From JAHEAO01 sp041633555 (lineage in GTDB: Bacteria > Pseudomonadota > Alphaproteobacteria > Rhodobacterales > Rhodobacteraceae), in the NCBI GenBank assembly GCA_041633555.1, contig JBFKFZ010000031.1:1-38007 (forward strand): DNA of 38,007 nucleotides, read 5' to 3'. This document shows, in pieces, positions 1-8,078 of the stretch. The notes below the pieces were generated by a model. That model made no database searches and was not told where the DNA came from. It saw only the letters and a program-made list of their open reading frames with translations. Position numbers and translations under genes: made by a program. Every line of letters begins with the position of its first letter. The first letter of the stretch is position 1.

Positions 1-12
1 ACCCCTGGTGCT

Positions 13-1800
13 TTAGTGCCCGGCCTGAGCGGCGGCTGCGCCACGCGGGACACGTACGCTTTCGACCAGCGCTTGGATCTCTTCCGGCGGCTCTTTCGTC
101 ATCGCGGCCACTATGTAGGCCACCGCGAAGTTGATTACCGCCCCGACCGCGCCGAACGAGGTCGACTTGATCGTCCCAAGCAGCGGGTCAGCATCGGTGA
201 AGCTGTTTGTGTCCGGAATGAAGAACCAGCCTTTGTGCAGGAAGATGTAGACCACGGTGACGATCAGACCTGAGAGCATCCCCGCAACTGCACCGTAGTT
301 GTTTATCTTCTTCGAGAAGATGCCCATCATCAGCGCCGGGAAGATCGAGGCTGCCGCAAGTCCGAAGGCCAGAGCCACGGTTTGCGCAGCAAAGCCCGGC
401 GGGTTCAGACCCAGATAGGTTGCCACCACGATTGCCACTGCCATGGCGATCCGTGCCGACAGAAGCTCGGACTTCTCCGTCATGTTAGGCGTGAACTGAC
501 CCTTGAGCAAATCGTGGCTGACCGCCGACGAGATAGCGAGCAAGAGGCCCGCTGCCGTCGACAGCGCCGCCGCCAGTCCGCCCGCCGCGACAAGACCGAT
601 CACCCAGCTGGGCAGATTGGCAATCTCGGGGTTGGCAAGCACGAGGATGTCGTTGTTGAAGTTGGTCAGTTCATTACCGGTCCAGCCTTCCGCCGTCGCG
701 CGCTCCTGCATCGCAGGGTTTGCGTCGTTGTAGTACTGGATGCGGCCATCGCCGTTCTTGTCTTCCCAGCCCAGAAGGCCGGTCTTCTGCCAGGTTGCCA
801 TCCAATCATATTCCGGATCGTTCTCGATCCGATCGAGGCTGACCGCCTGACCCTGAGTGCCTTCCGGCCAGAACTGCTCGGTGATGTTCAGGCGCGCCAT
901 GCCGCCCACGGCCGGGGCCGTAAGGTAGAGCAGCGCGATGAAGACCAGCGTCCAGCCAGCCGACCAGCGGGCATCCGACACCTTGGGCACAGTAAAGAAC
1001 CGCATGATGACGTGCGGCAGACCCGCGGTGCCGATCATCAGCGACAGGGTGAAGAGCACCATGTTGAAGGTGTCGCCGTGATGCAGCGTGTATGCCTTGA
1101 AGCCCAGTTCGGTAACGATCTGGTCGAGCTTTGCCAGCAGCGGTTCACCGCTCGCCTGGTGATCGCCGAAAAGACCGAGACCCGGGATCGGATTGCCGGT
1201 CAGCTGCAGCGAGATGAAGACGGCCGGGATCGTGTAGGCCATGATCAGCACGCAATATTGCGCAACCTGCGTGTAAGTCACGCCTTTCATGCCGCCGAAC
1301 ACCGCGTAGGCGAAAACAACGGCAGCACCGATCAGCAGGCCGGTCGTGTTCGACACTTCAAGAAAGCGGCCGAAAGCCACGCCGACGCCGGTCATCTGGC
1401 CGATCACGTAGGTCACCGAAGCGACGATCAGGCAGATCACCGCGACAAACCGCGCGGTCTTGGAATAGAACCGGTCGCCGATGAACTCTGACACGGTGAA
1501 CTTTCCGAACTTGCGTAGGTAAGGTGCAAGCAGCAGCGCCAGCAGCACATAGCCGCCGGTCCAGCCCATCAGAAAGGTCGAGTTGTCGTAGCCCACGAAG
1601 GCGATCAGGCCCGCCATCGAGATGAACGAGGCCGCCGACATCCAGTCGGCTGCCGTGGCCATCCCGTTGGTGACCGGGTGAACGCCGCGCCCGGCGGCGT
1701 AGAACTCTGACGTGGACCCGGCGCGGGCCCAAATCGCGATACCGATGTAAAGCGCGAAAGATGCGCCCACAAACAGCAGGTTGATAACGAATTGGCTCAT
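13..1800 (-). CDS. Sodium:solute symporter, acetate/short-chain-acid permease type (large subunit)
   Basis: This 595-residue protein is a member of the sodium:solute symporter family. It is an integral inner-membrane protein with about 13 hydrophobic segments starting at residue 4. Family signs are the N-terminal EFYAAGRG (residues 32-39), the NGMATAADWMSAASF stretch (45-59) and AAALSTAAGLLLA in the second half. It probably imports acetate or a related short-chain acid with Na+, because it is the last gene of an operon led by acetyl-CoA synthetase and follows its usual DUF4212 partner by 12 bases. An insertion of about 100 residues (roughly 300-400) between membrane segments contains an EF-hand-like loop (DKNGDGRI, 347-354). 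The ATG start is clear and the gene is complete. Substrate is inferred from context only. Confidence 0.88.
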   Translation of the reverse strand: MSQFVINLLFVGASFALYIGIAIWARAGSTSEFYAAGRGVHPVTNGMATAADWMSAASFISMAGLIAFVGYDNSTFLMGWTGGYVLLALLLAPYLRKFGKFTVSEFIGDRFYSKTARFVAVICLIVASVTYVIGQMTGVGVAFGRFLEVSNTTGLLIGAAVVFAYAVFGGMKGVTYTQVAQYCVLIMAYTIPAVFISLQLTGNPIPGLGLFGDHQASGEPLLAKLDQIVTELGFKAYTLHHGDTFNMVLFTLSLMIGTAGLPHVIMRFFTVPKVSDARWSAGWTLVFIALLYLTAPAVGGMARLNITEQFWPEGTQGQAVSLDRIENDPEYDWMATWQKTGLLGWEDKNGDGRIQYYNDANPAMQERATAEGWTGNELTNFNNDILVLANPEIANLPSWVIGLVAAGGLAAALSTAAGLLLAISSAVSHDLLKGQFTPNMTEKSELLSARIAMAVAIVVATYLGLNPPGFAAQTVALAFGLAAASIFPALMMGIFSKKINNYGAVAGMLSGLIVTVVYIFLHKGWFFIPDTNSFTDADPLLGTIKSTSFGAVGAVINFAVAYIVAAMTKEPPEEIQALVESVRVPRGAAAAQAGH

Positions 1801-1812
1801 TTGGTCAGATCC

Positions 1813-2073
1813 TCACTGTTCGTCGACGCCATGTTCGCGGTCGAGCTTGTTCATTCGCCAGGCGTAGAAGAAGATCAGGGCCAGGAAGACCAGGATCGAT
1901 CCCTGCTGAGCGAACCAGAAGCCCAGATCGGTACCACCGACCGGGATCCCGGAAATGAGCGGCCGCAGCAGGATGCCGAAGCCGAAGGACACGAGGGCCC
2001 AGATGATGAGGCACCAGGTGATCAGGCGAATGTTCGCCTTCCAATAGGCGCTGTCAGATTTATTTTCAGACAT
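1813..2073 (-). CDS. DUF4212 symporter small subunit
   Basis: This 86-residue protein has a polar N terminus (MSENKSDSAYWKAN) and two hydrophobic segments at about residues 18-38 and 48-70. It ends in the charged RMNKLDREHG tail. This is the pattern of DUF4212 proteins, which are encoded beside VC_2705-type sodium:solute symporters and are thought to be their small subunits. I chose the start at 2073 because GGAGGAGA lies just ahead of that ATG. The open frame extends further upstream to 2265, but that part runs across the end of adk and is not protein-like. The symporter gene starts 12 bases downstream, so the two are almost certainly co-translated. Confidence 0.88.
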   Translation of the reverse strand: MSENKSDSAYWKANIRLITWCLIIWALVSFGFGILLRPLISGIPVGGTDLGFWFAQQGSILVFLALIFFYAWRMNKLDREHGVDEQ

Positions 2074-2134
2074 GTTTCTCCTCCCGTTTCGGGTGGTTGG
2101 TGGGTACCGGCCGGCGAAATGCCGACCGGCTGGA

Positions 2135-2815
2135 TCAGGCCAGCGCCTCCTCGACGCAGGCTGAAAGTCGCGAGGAAACCGCGCCGATGGGACCCATCGC
2201 GTCGGTTTTGTGCAGCACGCCGCGGGTGGCGTAGAATTCCTCGATCGGGGCGGACTGCTCGGCATAGGCCCTGAGCCGGGTCATCACCGTCTGGGACGTG
2301 TCATCGGAACGGCGGCTGAAAGAAGTTCCGCCGCAGGTATCGCATTCTCCCTGTGCGCGCGGCAGCTTGAAATAGTCGTGGTAACCTTCGCCGCAATCGT
2401 CGCAGGTGAAGCGGCCGCAGATCCTGTCGGCGATGCTTTCGTGATGAACCTCGAGGCTGATGGCCACGGTAATTGCCCGGTCGCGCTCGACCAGCAAACT
2501 ATCGAGCGCCTCCGCCTGCGCTAGGGTGCGCGGATATCCGTCGAAGATGACACCGCCCAGGTCGTCCGCATCGAGCCGGTCGGCAAGGATCTGCGTTACG
2601 ATCGCGTCGGGGACAAGTTCCCCGCGCTGCATGATGTCCGCCGCGGCGTCGCCGGCTTGGGTTCCGGCATTCACTGCTTCGCGCAGAAGGTCGCCCGTGG
2701 ACAGCTGCGTCAGCCGGTAGCGTTCCGCCAGTAGCCGGGCCTGAGTGCCCTTGCCGGCCCCGGGTGGGCCCAGCAGAACCAGGTTCAGGGTCTCAGGTGT
2801 CAGGGAGTCCTTCAT
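2135..2815 (-). CDS. adk: Adenylate kinase (zinc-LID type), acetate-operon copy
   Basis: This 226-residue protein is an adenylate kinase, which interconverts AMP plus ATP and two ADP. The P-loop GPPGAGKGT is at residues 17-25, the AMP-binding STGDLLR follows, and FDGYPRT is the conserved segment before the LID. The LID carries two Cys pairs (CDDC and CDTC) that should bind zinc, as in Gram-positive and some alphaproteobacterial enzymes. The start has a strong AAGGAGG ribosome site seven bases upstream. The gene begins 12 bases after acs ends and precedes DUF4212 by 61 bases. Acetyl-CoA synthetase releases AMP and PPi, so a co-transcribed Adk would recycle the AMP. A housekeeping adk is normally in the ribosomal-protein cluster, so I infer this is a second copy. 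Confidence 0.92.
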   Translation of the reverse strand: MKDSLTPETLNLVLLGPPGAGKGTQARLLAERYRLTQLSTGDLLREAVNAGTQAGDAAADIMQRGELVPDAIVTQILADRLDADDLGGVIFDGYPRTLAQAEALDSLLVERDRAITVAISLEVHHESIADRICGRFTCDDCGEGYHDYFKLPRAQGECDTCGGTSFSRRSDDTSQTVMTRLRAYAEQSAPIEEFYATRGVLHKTDAMGPIGAVSSRLSACVEEALA

Positions 2816-2827
2816 TGCATCGCCTCC

Positions 2828-4795
2828 TTAGGATGTTGCGCGGTTGACAATCAGATCATCGACCACCGACGGGTCGGCGAGAGTTGACGTGTCTCCCAGC
2901 GCGCCGGTGTCGTTCTCGGCGATCTTGCGCAGGATGCGGCGCATGATCTTGCCGGAGCGGGTTTTGGGCAGGCCGGGGGCCCACTGGATGACGTCCGGCT
3001 TGGCAATCGGGCCGATCTCGGTCCTCACCCATTTTGTGAGTTCGGCGCGCAGATCCTCGGTGGGCTCGACGCCCTCCATCAGCGTGACGTAGCAATAGAT
3101 GCCCTGGCCCTTGACGTCGTGCGGGAAGCCGACGACTGCGGCTTCGCTCACATTCGGATGCGCCACCAGCGCCGATTCGACCTCTGCCGTACCCATCCGG
3201 TGGCCCGAGACGTTGATCACGTCATCGACCCGGCCAGTGATCCAGTAATAGCCGTCCTCATCGCGACGACAGCCGTCGCCTGAAAAGTAGTAGCCCTTGA
3301 ACATTTCGAAGTAGGTGGACACGAACCGGTCGTGGTCGCCCCAGACCGTGCGCATCTGGCCGGGCCAGCTGTCCTTGATCGCGAGAACCCCCTCGCAGGG
3401 CCCCTCCAACTCGTTGCCATGCTCATCCAGCACCACCGGATGCACCCCGAAGAACGGCAGTGTCGCCGAGCCGGGCTTGGTTTCGATGGCACCGGGCAAC
3501 GGCGCGATCAGGATGCCGCCGGTCTCGGTCTGCCACCATGTGTCAACGATAGGGCAGCGGCCCTTGCCGACATTCTCATCATACCAGTTCCAGGCCTCCG
3601 GGTTGATAGGCTCGCCGACCGAGCCCAGCACGCGCAGCGAGGACAGATCGTGCTTCTGGACCCACTCGGTGCCTTTGCCCATGAGCGCGCGAATGGCCGT
3701 GGGAGCGGTATAGAACTGGGTCACCTTGTGCTTTTCACAGACCGCCCAGAAGCGGCCCGCATCGGGGAACGTCGGGACGCCCTCGAACATCAGCGTGGTC
3801 GCGCCGTTCGCCAGCGGGCCATAGACGATGTAGCTGTGGCCGGTGACCCAGCCCACATCCGCGGTGCACCAGTAGACGTCGCCGTCACGGGAGTCGAAGA
3901 CATATTCGTGCGTCATCGCGGCATATGCGAGATAGCCGCCGGTGGTGTGCACTACGCCCTTGGGCATCCCGGTGGACCCGGAGGTGTAGAGGATGAAGAG
4001 CGGGTCCTCGGCGCCCATTTCCTCCGGCGGGCAGTCCGCGGATACCTTCTCGGCCTCTTCGTGCAGCCAGTAGTCCAGCCCTTGGCGAAAGGCGATCTGA
4101 TCGCCGGTCCGCTTGACGACAAGGCACTTCACATCGTCGAAATCATTCAACAGCGCCTGGTTGACGTTGTCCTTCAGGTTTGTCTTGCGCCCGCCCCGAG
4201 GCGCACTGTCGGCGGTAATCACCACCTTGGCATCGCAGCCGTTGATCCGCGCGCCGAGCGCGTCGGGCGAGAACCCGGCGAAGACGATGGAGTGGATCGC
4301 GCCGATCCGGGCACAGGCAAGCATCGCATAGGCTGCCTCGGGGATCATCGGCAGGTAGATCACCACACGGTCGCCCTTGGCCACGCCCAGCCCCTTCAGG
4401 ACATTGGCAAAAATCTGCACCTCGCGATGTAGCTCGCGATAGGTGATGTGCCGGGCATCCTCCGCCGGATCGTCCGGCTCCCAGAGGATCGCGGTCTGGT
4501 CGCCGCGTGTTTCGAGATGCCGGTCGACGCAATTCGCCGCGACATTGAGGGTGCCGTCCTCGAACCATTTGATCGAGACATCATCGTAAGCAAAAGAGGT
4601 GTTTTTGACCTTCGTGTAGGGCTTCATCCAGCTCAGCCGGCGCCCCTGTTCACCCCAGAAGGTCTCGGCGTCGGTCAAAGACGCGGCATACATGCCGTCA
4701 TATTGCTTGCGGGATACTTTCGCACCTGCAACATACTCTGGCGACTCTGTTGGCTCGCTGCTCTTGAGCTTAGTCTGTGTCGATCGCTGATCCAT
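2828..4795 (-). CDS. acs: Acetyl-CoA synthetase
   Basis: AMP-forming acetate-CoA ligase of 655 residues; it activates acetate to acetyl-CoA through acetyl-adenylate. The adenylation core motif YTSGSTGMPKG is at about residues 270-280. WWQTETGG and the hinge region YYWITGRVDDVINVSGHR are intact. The C-terminal PKTRSGK has the catalytic lysine (about residue 616) that is acetylated in this family. The frame opens at an ATG at 4810, but I prefer the ATG at 4795: GGGAGA stands seven bases ahead of it, and nothing resembling a ribosome site precedes 4810. It is the first gene of the acs-adk-DUF4212-symporter operon and has a long leader (4796-5171). Confidence 0.96.
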   Translation of the reverse strand: MDQRSTQTKLKSSEPTESPEYVAGAKVSRKQYDGMYAASLTDAETFWGEQGRRLSWMKPYTKVKNTSFAYDDVSIKWFEDGTLNVAANCVDRHLETRGDQTAILWEPDDPAEDARHITYRELHREVQIFANVLKGLGVAKGDRVVIYLPMIPEAAYAMLACARIGAIHSIVFAGFSPDALGARINGCDAKVVITADSAPRGGRKTNLKDNVNQALLNDFDDVKCLVVKRTGDQIAFRQGLDYWLHEEAEKVSADCPPEEMGAEDPLFILYTSGSTGMPKGVVHTTGGYLAYAAMTHEYVFDSRDGDVYWCTADVGWVTGHSYIVYGPLANGATTLMFEGVPTFPDAGRFWAVCEKHKVTQFYTAPTAIRALMGKGTEWVQKHDLSSLRVLGSVGEPINPEAWNWYDENVGKGRCPIVDTWWQTETGGILIAPLPGAIETKPGSATLPFFGVHPVVLDEHGNELEGPCEGVLAIKDSWPGQMRTVWGDHDRFVSTYFEMFKGYYFSGDGCRRDEDGYYWITGRVDDVINVSGHRMGTAEVESALVAHPNVSEAAVVGFPHDVKGQGIYCYVTLMEGVEPTEDLRAELTKWVRTEIGPIAKPDVIQWAPGLPKTRSGKIMRRILRKIAENDTGALGDTSTLADPSVVDDLIVNRATS

Positions 4796-4955
4796 TAGAT
4801 ATTCTCCCATTGATCACGCCGCGCTCGGCAGAATGTGTTTCTTGAAGGCAGGATAGCATTTTTGGAAAAGAAACCTTCAAACTTTTGCAATTCTGCAGTT
4901 TTTTGTGAATTTACTTACTAGATAACGTGGAAAAAGTGTAAATTTCTTGACACGA

Positions 4956-4968
4956 CGGGAACTTCCCG
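4956..4968. repeat. Perfect palindrome CGGGAACTTCCCG
   Basis: Two 6-base arms (CGGGAA and TTCCCG) surround a single C. The palindrome sits directly beside the TTGC/GCAA pair in the acs leader, with one base between them. It could be a second operator, or part of one larger site. No regulator is encoded nearby. Confidence 0.3.
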
Positions 4969-4969
4969 A

Positions 4970-4990
4970 TTGCCGCAATTGATTGCGCAA
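4970..4990. promoter_or_regulatory. Tandem TTGC/GCAA palindromes, candidate operator for acs
   Basis: TTGCCGCAA and TTGCGCAA are separated by four bases (TTGA). The layout of two short TTGC..GCAA palindromes four bases apart resembles the TTTGCAAA-N4-TTTGCAAA site described for the short-chain fatty acyl-CoA regulator PccR of Rhodobacter sphaeroides, but the bases differ. It lies about 175-195 bases upstream of the acs start. Binding by an ScfR/RamB-type regulator is an inference. Confidence 0.35.
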
Positions 4991-5012
4991 GCTCTCGTAC
5001 GGAACGGCACAG

Positions 5013-5040
5013 AACCGCTTCAGGAATCCCCTAAGCGGTT
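5013..5040. repeat. Inverted repeat AACCGCTT / AAGCGGTT
   Basis: Perfect 8-base arms at 5013-5020 and 5033-5040 enclose a 12-base loop. The repeat lies about 130 bases downstream of the HAD stop codon and could be a weak terminator for that gene on the minus strand. No U-rich tail follows, so the role is open. Confidence 0.3.
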
Positions 5041-5171
5041 GTGCGCCTGCAGCAATTCTCTCAGTCCAGAACACACCGAACCAGCGCGCCAGGCTTCGGA
5101 CCTTTCCAGTTCTTCGCGATTCGCAGGCGTGCAGTGGAATTCCTTCCGTCGATCTTGCCACCGAACAGCAG

Positions 5172-5828
5172 TCAGGCAGGCAGGAGGAGGCCGGCGCGGT
5201 GGGCGCCTTCGGTGAGGGTCTGGGCGAGGAAATGTGCTCGGTTGGTGCGGCTTGGGATCAGGTCGGGGACTTGCACGACGGTCATTCCTGCGGCGAGTGC
5301 TGCAGCGGCGCCGGGGTCGGAATCCTCAAAGGCGAGGCAGTCGAACGGATCGACGCCGAGTAGCTCGGCCGCTTTCAGATAGACATCGGGAGCCGGTTTC
5401 GGGGCGGCGACCACGTCGAAGCCGACCACATGCTCGAAATGATGCGACAGCCGGGATTGGCCCAGCTTGCGGCGGGCTGCCTCGGCGCGAGAATTCGTGG
5501 CGACGGCGCGCGGGATTGCGGCGGCTGAGAGGCCGCGCAGCAGCGCATCGGCCCCGCCTTTCTGCGCGATGCCCTGCGCATGACGGGCGCGGCAGGTTTC
5601 GCGCCAGCGGGCGTCGAAGGCGGCATAATCGAGCTCGGGCCCAAGATGCGCCTGCATGATCGCCACGCATTCGCCTTCATCGACCCCGATCATCGACAGC
5701 ATGAAGTCACGCTCGACCCGGTGTCCGAATTCGGCCAGCGTCGAGATGCCGACCTCGACCGAGACGGATTCACTGTCGATCAGTAGACCGTCGAGATCGA
5801 AGATGACGGCGGCGTAGTTCTGGGCCAT
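5172..5828 (-). CDS. HAD-superfamily phosphatase / beta-phosphoglucomutase-like hydrolase
   Basis: This 218-residue cytoplasmic protein is a HAD subfamily IA hydrolase. The nucleophile motif DLDG is at residues 11-14, followed by LLIDSE. Motif II is the ATNS stretch near residue 110, the lysine motif is KPAPDVY, and the acidic motif is FEDSDPGAAAA. The helical cap lies between residues 16 and 85. Such proteins remove phosphate from small metabolites or isomerise sugar phosphates, and the substrate cannot be told from sequence. The gene starts 50 bases downstream of the cpdB-like gene on the same strand, separated by a hairpin. The neighbours (nucleotidase, NudC) make a nucleotide or sugar phosphate plausible, but this is weak. 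Confidence 0.88.
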   Translation of the reverse strand: MAQNYAAVIFDLDGLLIDSESVSVEVGISTLAEFGHRVERDFMLSMIGVDEGECVAIMQAHLGPELDYAAFDARWRETCRARHAQGIAQKGGADALLRGLSAAAIPRAVATNSRAEAARRKLGQSRLSHHFEHVVGFDVVAAPKPAPDVYLKAAELLGVDPFDCLAFEDSDPGAAAALAAGMTVVQVPDLIPSRTNRAHFLAQTLTEGAHRAGLLLPA

Positions 5829-5836
5829 GGGGATCT

Positions 5837-5868
5837 CCGGACCGGGCGGCGGTTCGCGCCCGGACCGG
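5837..5868 (-). terminator. Stem-loop between the cpdB-like gene and the HAD gene
   Basis: Twelve-base arms (5837-5848 and 5857-5868) pair with one A/A mismatch around an 8-base loop. The stem is very GC-rich. It follows the cpdB-type stop codon by about 10 bases but has no U-run. It ends close to the ribosome site of the HAD gene, so it may be an attenuating or mRNA-protecting hairpin instead of a true terminator. Confidence 0.4.
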
Positions 5869-5878
5869 ATTGTAGCAG

Positions 5879-7858
5879 TTAGAGCTGGATACGGAAGAGG
5901 CTGAAGCCCTGATCGTTCGATCCCGCTTCCTCCATCGTCACCGCCTTGACGTCGTCGACATAATCGCGGGCCTTGGGGCCGGTCTCGAAAATGACGGAGG
6001 TGCCGGGCAGGGGCGCGAAGGTCCAGTTGGCGTCGGCGGAGGGATTGATGGTGCCCTGCTCGACAATATAGCGCACGATCACGTCGCGGTTGGTGTCAGG
6101 CGCCTCGAAAATGATCGTGTCGCCCTTGGCCCCGGGGAAATCGCCGCCGCCGCTGGCGCGGTAATTGTTGGTGGCGACGACAAACTTCATCTCCGGCGTG
6201 ACCGGCTGACCATTATACTGCAGATTGACGATGCGGCTGGCATCGGGGTTCAGATCCTCGCCCTTCGGCCCGTATTTCGACGGCTGGCTTATGTCGATCT
6301 GGTAGATCACGCCGTCGATCACATCGAAATTGTAGCTCGGGAAGTCGGGGTTCAGCAGCGGCTGGTCGGCCTCGCCCGGCGTCACCTGGTTGAACATTCC
6401 CGCCGAGCGCTCGAGCCAGTCCTTGATCTGCTGGCCATCGACCAGCACCGCGCGGACGGTGTTGGGATAAAGGTAGAGGTCGGCAACGTTCTTGATCGCC
6501 ACGTCGCCGGCGGGGACATCCGTGTAGTATTCCGCGCCGCCGCGGCCACCTGCCTTGAACGGTGCTGCGGCCGAGACGATGGGTAGGCCCTCGTATTCGG
6601 TGCCCTTCATCATCTCCTCAATGTACCATTTCTGTGCGATTGAGACGATCTGGACGGACGGGTCATCGGCCACCAGCGCGAAGTAGCTGTGCAGAGGTGC
6701 CGAGGTCTTGCCGACGGCGCGGCGGATATACTCCAGCGTCGCTTGATGCTCGGCGGCGACGGCATCGAGCACCGCCTGATCGCTTTCGACAAGCGCCGAG
6801 ACCGAACGGTCCTCGTTGCGCTTCGAGATCGGGCGGGTTTCGGACGAGTGGGTAACCACCTTCCACTCATTGCCCGAGCGTTCGAGCATCAGGTCGATGA
6901 CTCCGAGATGCGAACCCCAGAAGCCTCCCATCGTCGCCGGTTTGCCGTGGATCGTACCCGCCGCCACGTCGACGCCGGCATAGTCGGCATAAGTGTCCGA
7001 CGGGAAGACGAGATGGCTGTGGCCGGTGATCACCGCGTCGATGCCGTCGACAGCAGCGACCGGGACCGAGGCATTCTCCATCCCGTCGGTATGGTCGGCC
7101 GCGCCGATGCCGGAATGCGAAAGTGCTATGATGATGTCGGCGCCTTCCTCGCGCATCTGCGGCACGTAGGCCTTTGCGCTCTCGACGATGTCGCGCGCGC
7201 TCACGTTTCCTTCGAGGTGGCGGCGATCCCAAGTCATGATTTGGGGCGGCACGAAACCGATCACGCCAACCTTGATCGGGTGCTCCGTGCCGTCGCCGTC
7301 AAGGACTGTCCGGTCGAGGACCACGTATGGCGGAATGAATGTCTCGTCAGCAGTCGGGCTGGCCCCCATGGTCTTGACGACGTTCGCTGAGACGATCGGG
7401 AATTCCGCGCCCGCCAGCGACTTCATCAGGAAATCGAGCCCGTAGTTGAATTCGTGGTTGCCGAGCGTCGAGGCGTCGAACCCGACCGAGTTCATCGCCT
7501 TGATGACCGGGTGCAGGTCGCCCTCTTTCATACCGCGCTCGTAGGCAATGTAGTCGCCCATCGGGTTGCCCTGCAGGAAGTCGCCATTGTCCAGCAGCAT
7601 CGAGTTCGTCGCCTCTGCGCGGATCGCGGCGATATGGGCGGCGGTGCGGGCGAGACCCACAGTGTCGATCTCTTTGTCGGAATAGTAGTCGTAAGGATAC
7701 ACATGCACATGCAAGTCAGTGGTTTCCATTATGCGCAGATGCGCCTGGTTCGTGGCGGCACGCGCGGAATATGGATGCAGGGCGATCAAGGAAGCCCCGG
7801 CGATCGTACCCGAGAGAAAGCCGCGGCGATTGAGCCGGGAACGCGAAAGGATTGCCAT
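5879..7858 (-). CDS. cpdB: Periplasmic 2',3'-cyclic-nucleotide 2'-phosphodiesterase / 3'-nucleotidase
   Basis: This 659-residue exported protein should hydrolyse 2',3'-cyclic nucleotides and 3'-nucleotides to nucleosides for uptake. The N terminus has a twin-arginine signal (NRRGFLSG at residues 10-17) followed by a hydrophobic stretch and ARAA, so Tat export is expected. The metallophosphatase core shows TTDLHVH, DNGDFLQG, GNHEFNYG and GHSHL. The C-terminal 5'-nucleotidase domain has YNFDVIDGV and NNYRASGGGDFPG for substrate binding. The frame stays open to 8326, but that extension overlaps divergent nudC and would bury the signal peptide, so I start at 7858. The ribosome site there is a run of eight G's seven bases upstream. 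Confidence 0.93.
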   Translation of the reverse strand: MAILSRSRLNRRGFLSGTIAGASLIALHPYSARAATNQAHLRIMETTDLHVHVYPYDYYSDKEIDTVGLARTAAHIAAIRAEATNSMLLDNGDFLQGNPMGDYIAYERGMKEGDLHPVIKAMNSVGFDASTLGNHEFNYGLDFLMKSLAGAEFPIVSANVVKTMGASPTADETFIPPYVVLDRTVLDGDGTEHPIKVGVIGFVPPQIMTWDRRHLEGNVSARDIVESAKAYVPQMREEGADIIIALSHSGIGAADHTDGMENASVPVAAVDGIDAVITGHSHLVFPSDTYADYAGVDVAAGTIHGKPATMGGFWGSHLGVIDLMLERSGNEWKVVTHSSETRPISKRNEDRSVSALVESDQAVLDAVAAEHQATLEYIRRAVGKTSAPLHSYFALVADDPSVQIVSIAQKWYIEEMMKGTEYEGLPIVSAAAPFKAGGRGGAEYYTDVPAGDVAIKNVADLYLYPNTVRAVLVDGQQIKDWLERSAGMFNQVTPGEADQPLLNPDFPSYNFDVIDGVIYQIDISQPSKYGPKGEDLNPDASRIVNLQYNGQPVTPEMKFVVATNNYRASGGGDFPGAKGDTIIFEAPDTNRDVIVRYIVEQGTINPSADANWTFAPLPGTSVIFETGPKARDYVDDVKAVTMEEAGSNDQGFSLFRIQL

Positions 7859-8078
7859 TGGATTACCCCCCCCAATATTATCGGAAATCTGTCGATAGCT
7901 TGCACCTTTCCATACCATATCCTTAAGGTATTTTGCCACGTCGGCAATTTCTTGCCAATACCGAATTGGTTGTGGAACTCTGCAGATCACACGAATAGGT
8001 TGTGCTGCCACCCTGCAGCCTCCTAGTATTTGCATCATCGCGAGACGCGTGGCACACAAGCCGAAAATCGGGGCAGAA
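7859..8078. promoter_or_regulatory. Divergent promoter region, cpdB-like / nudC
   Basis: This 220-base spacer must carry both promoters. Visible features are the G8 tract (7866-7873 on the complement), a palindrome-centred ATACC..CCTTAAGG..GGTAT repeat (7912-7931) and CCAAT-ACCGA-ATTGG (7955-7969). None matches a known operator closely. I found no clear -35/-10 pair. Confidence 0.4.

Larger units (their letters stand above)
4796..5171. promoter_or_regulatory. acs leader and promoter region (no gene)
   Basis: This 376-base gap between the HAD gene and acs contains no convincing ORF. The half nearest acs (4840-4945) is AT-rich compared with the rest of the window. On the minus strand it contains a possible extended -10 (TGCTATCCT, hexamer at 4850-4855), with no good -35 at normal spacing. 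Several inverted repeats listed separately lie between 4956 and 5040. The region most likely holds the promoter and operators of the acetate operon. The exact promoter is not resolved. Confidence 0.5.

Noticed and set aside
382..1491. 369-codon plus-strand frame opposite the symporter gene
   Set aside because: Low-complexity Arg/His-rich shadow of a convincing membrane protein gene.
4796..4810. Upstream ATG for acs at 4810
   Set aside because: There is no ribosome site before it, whereas GGGAGA is well placed for the ATG at 4795.
7889..7906. Possible Pho box ahead of the nucleotidase gene
   Set aside because: Only the first CTGTC half fits; the second half-site matches poorly, so phosphate control is not supported.
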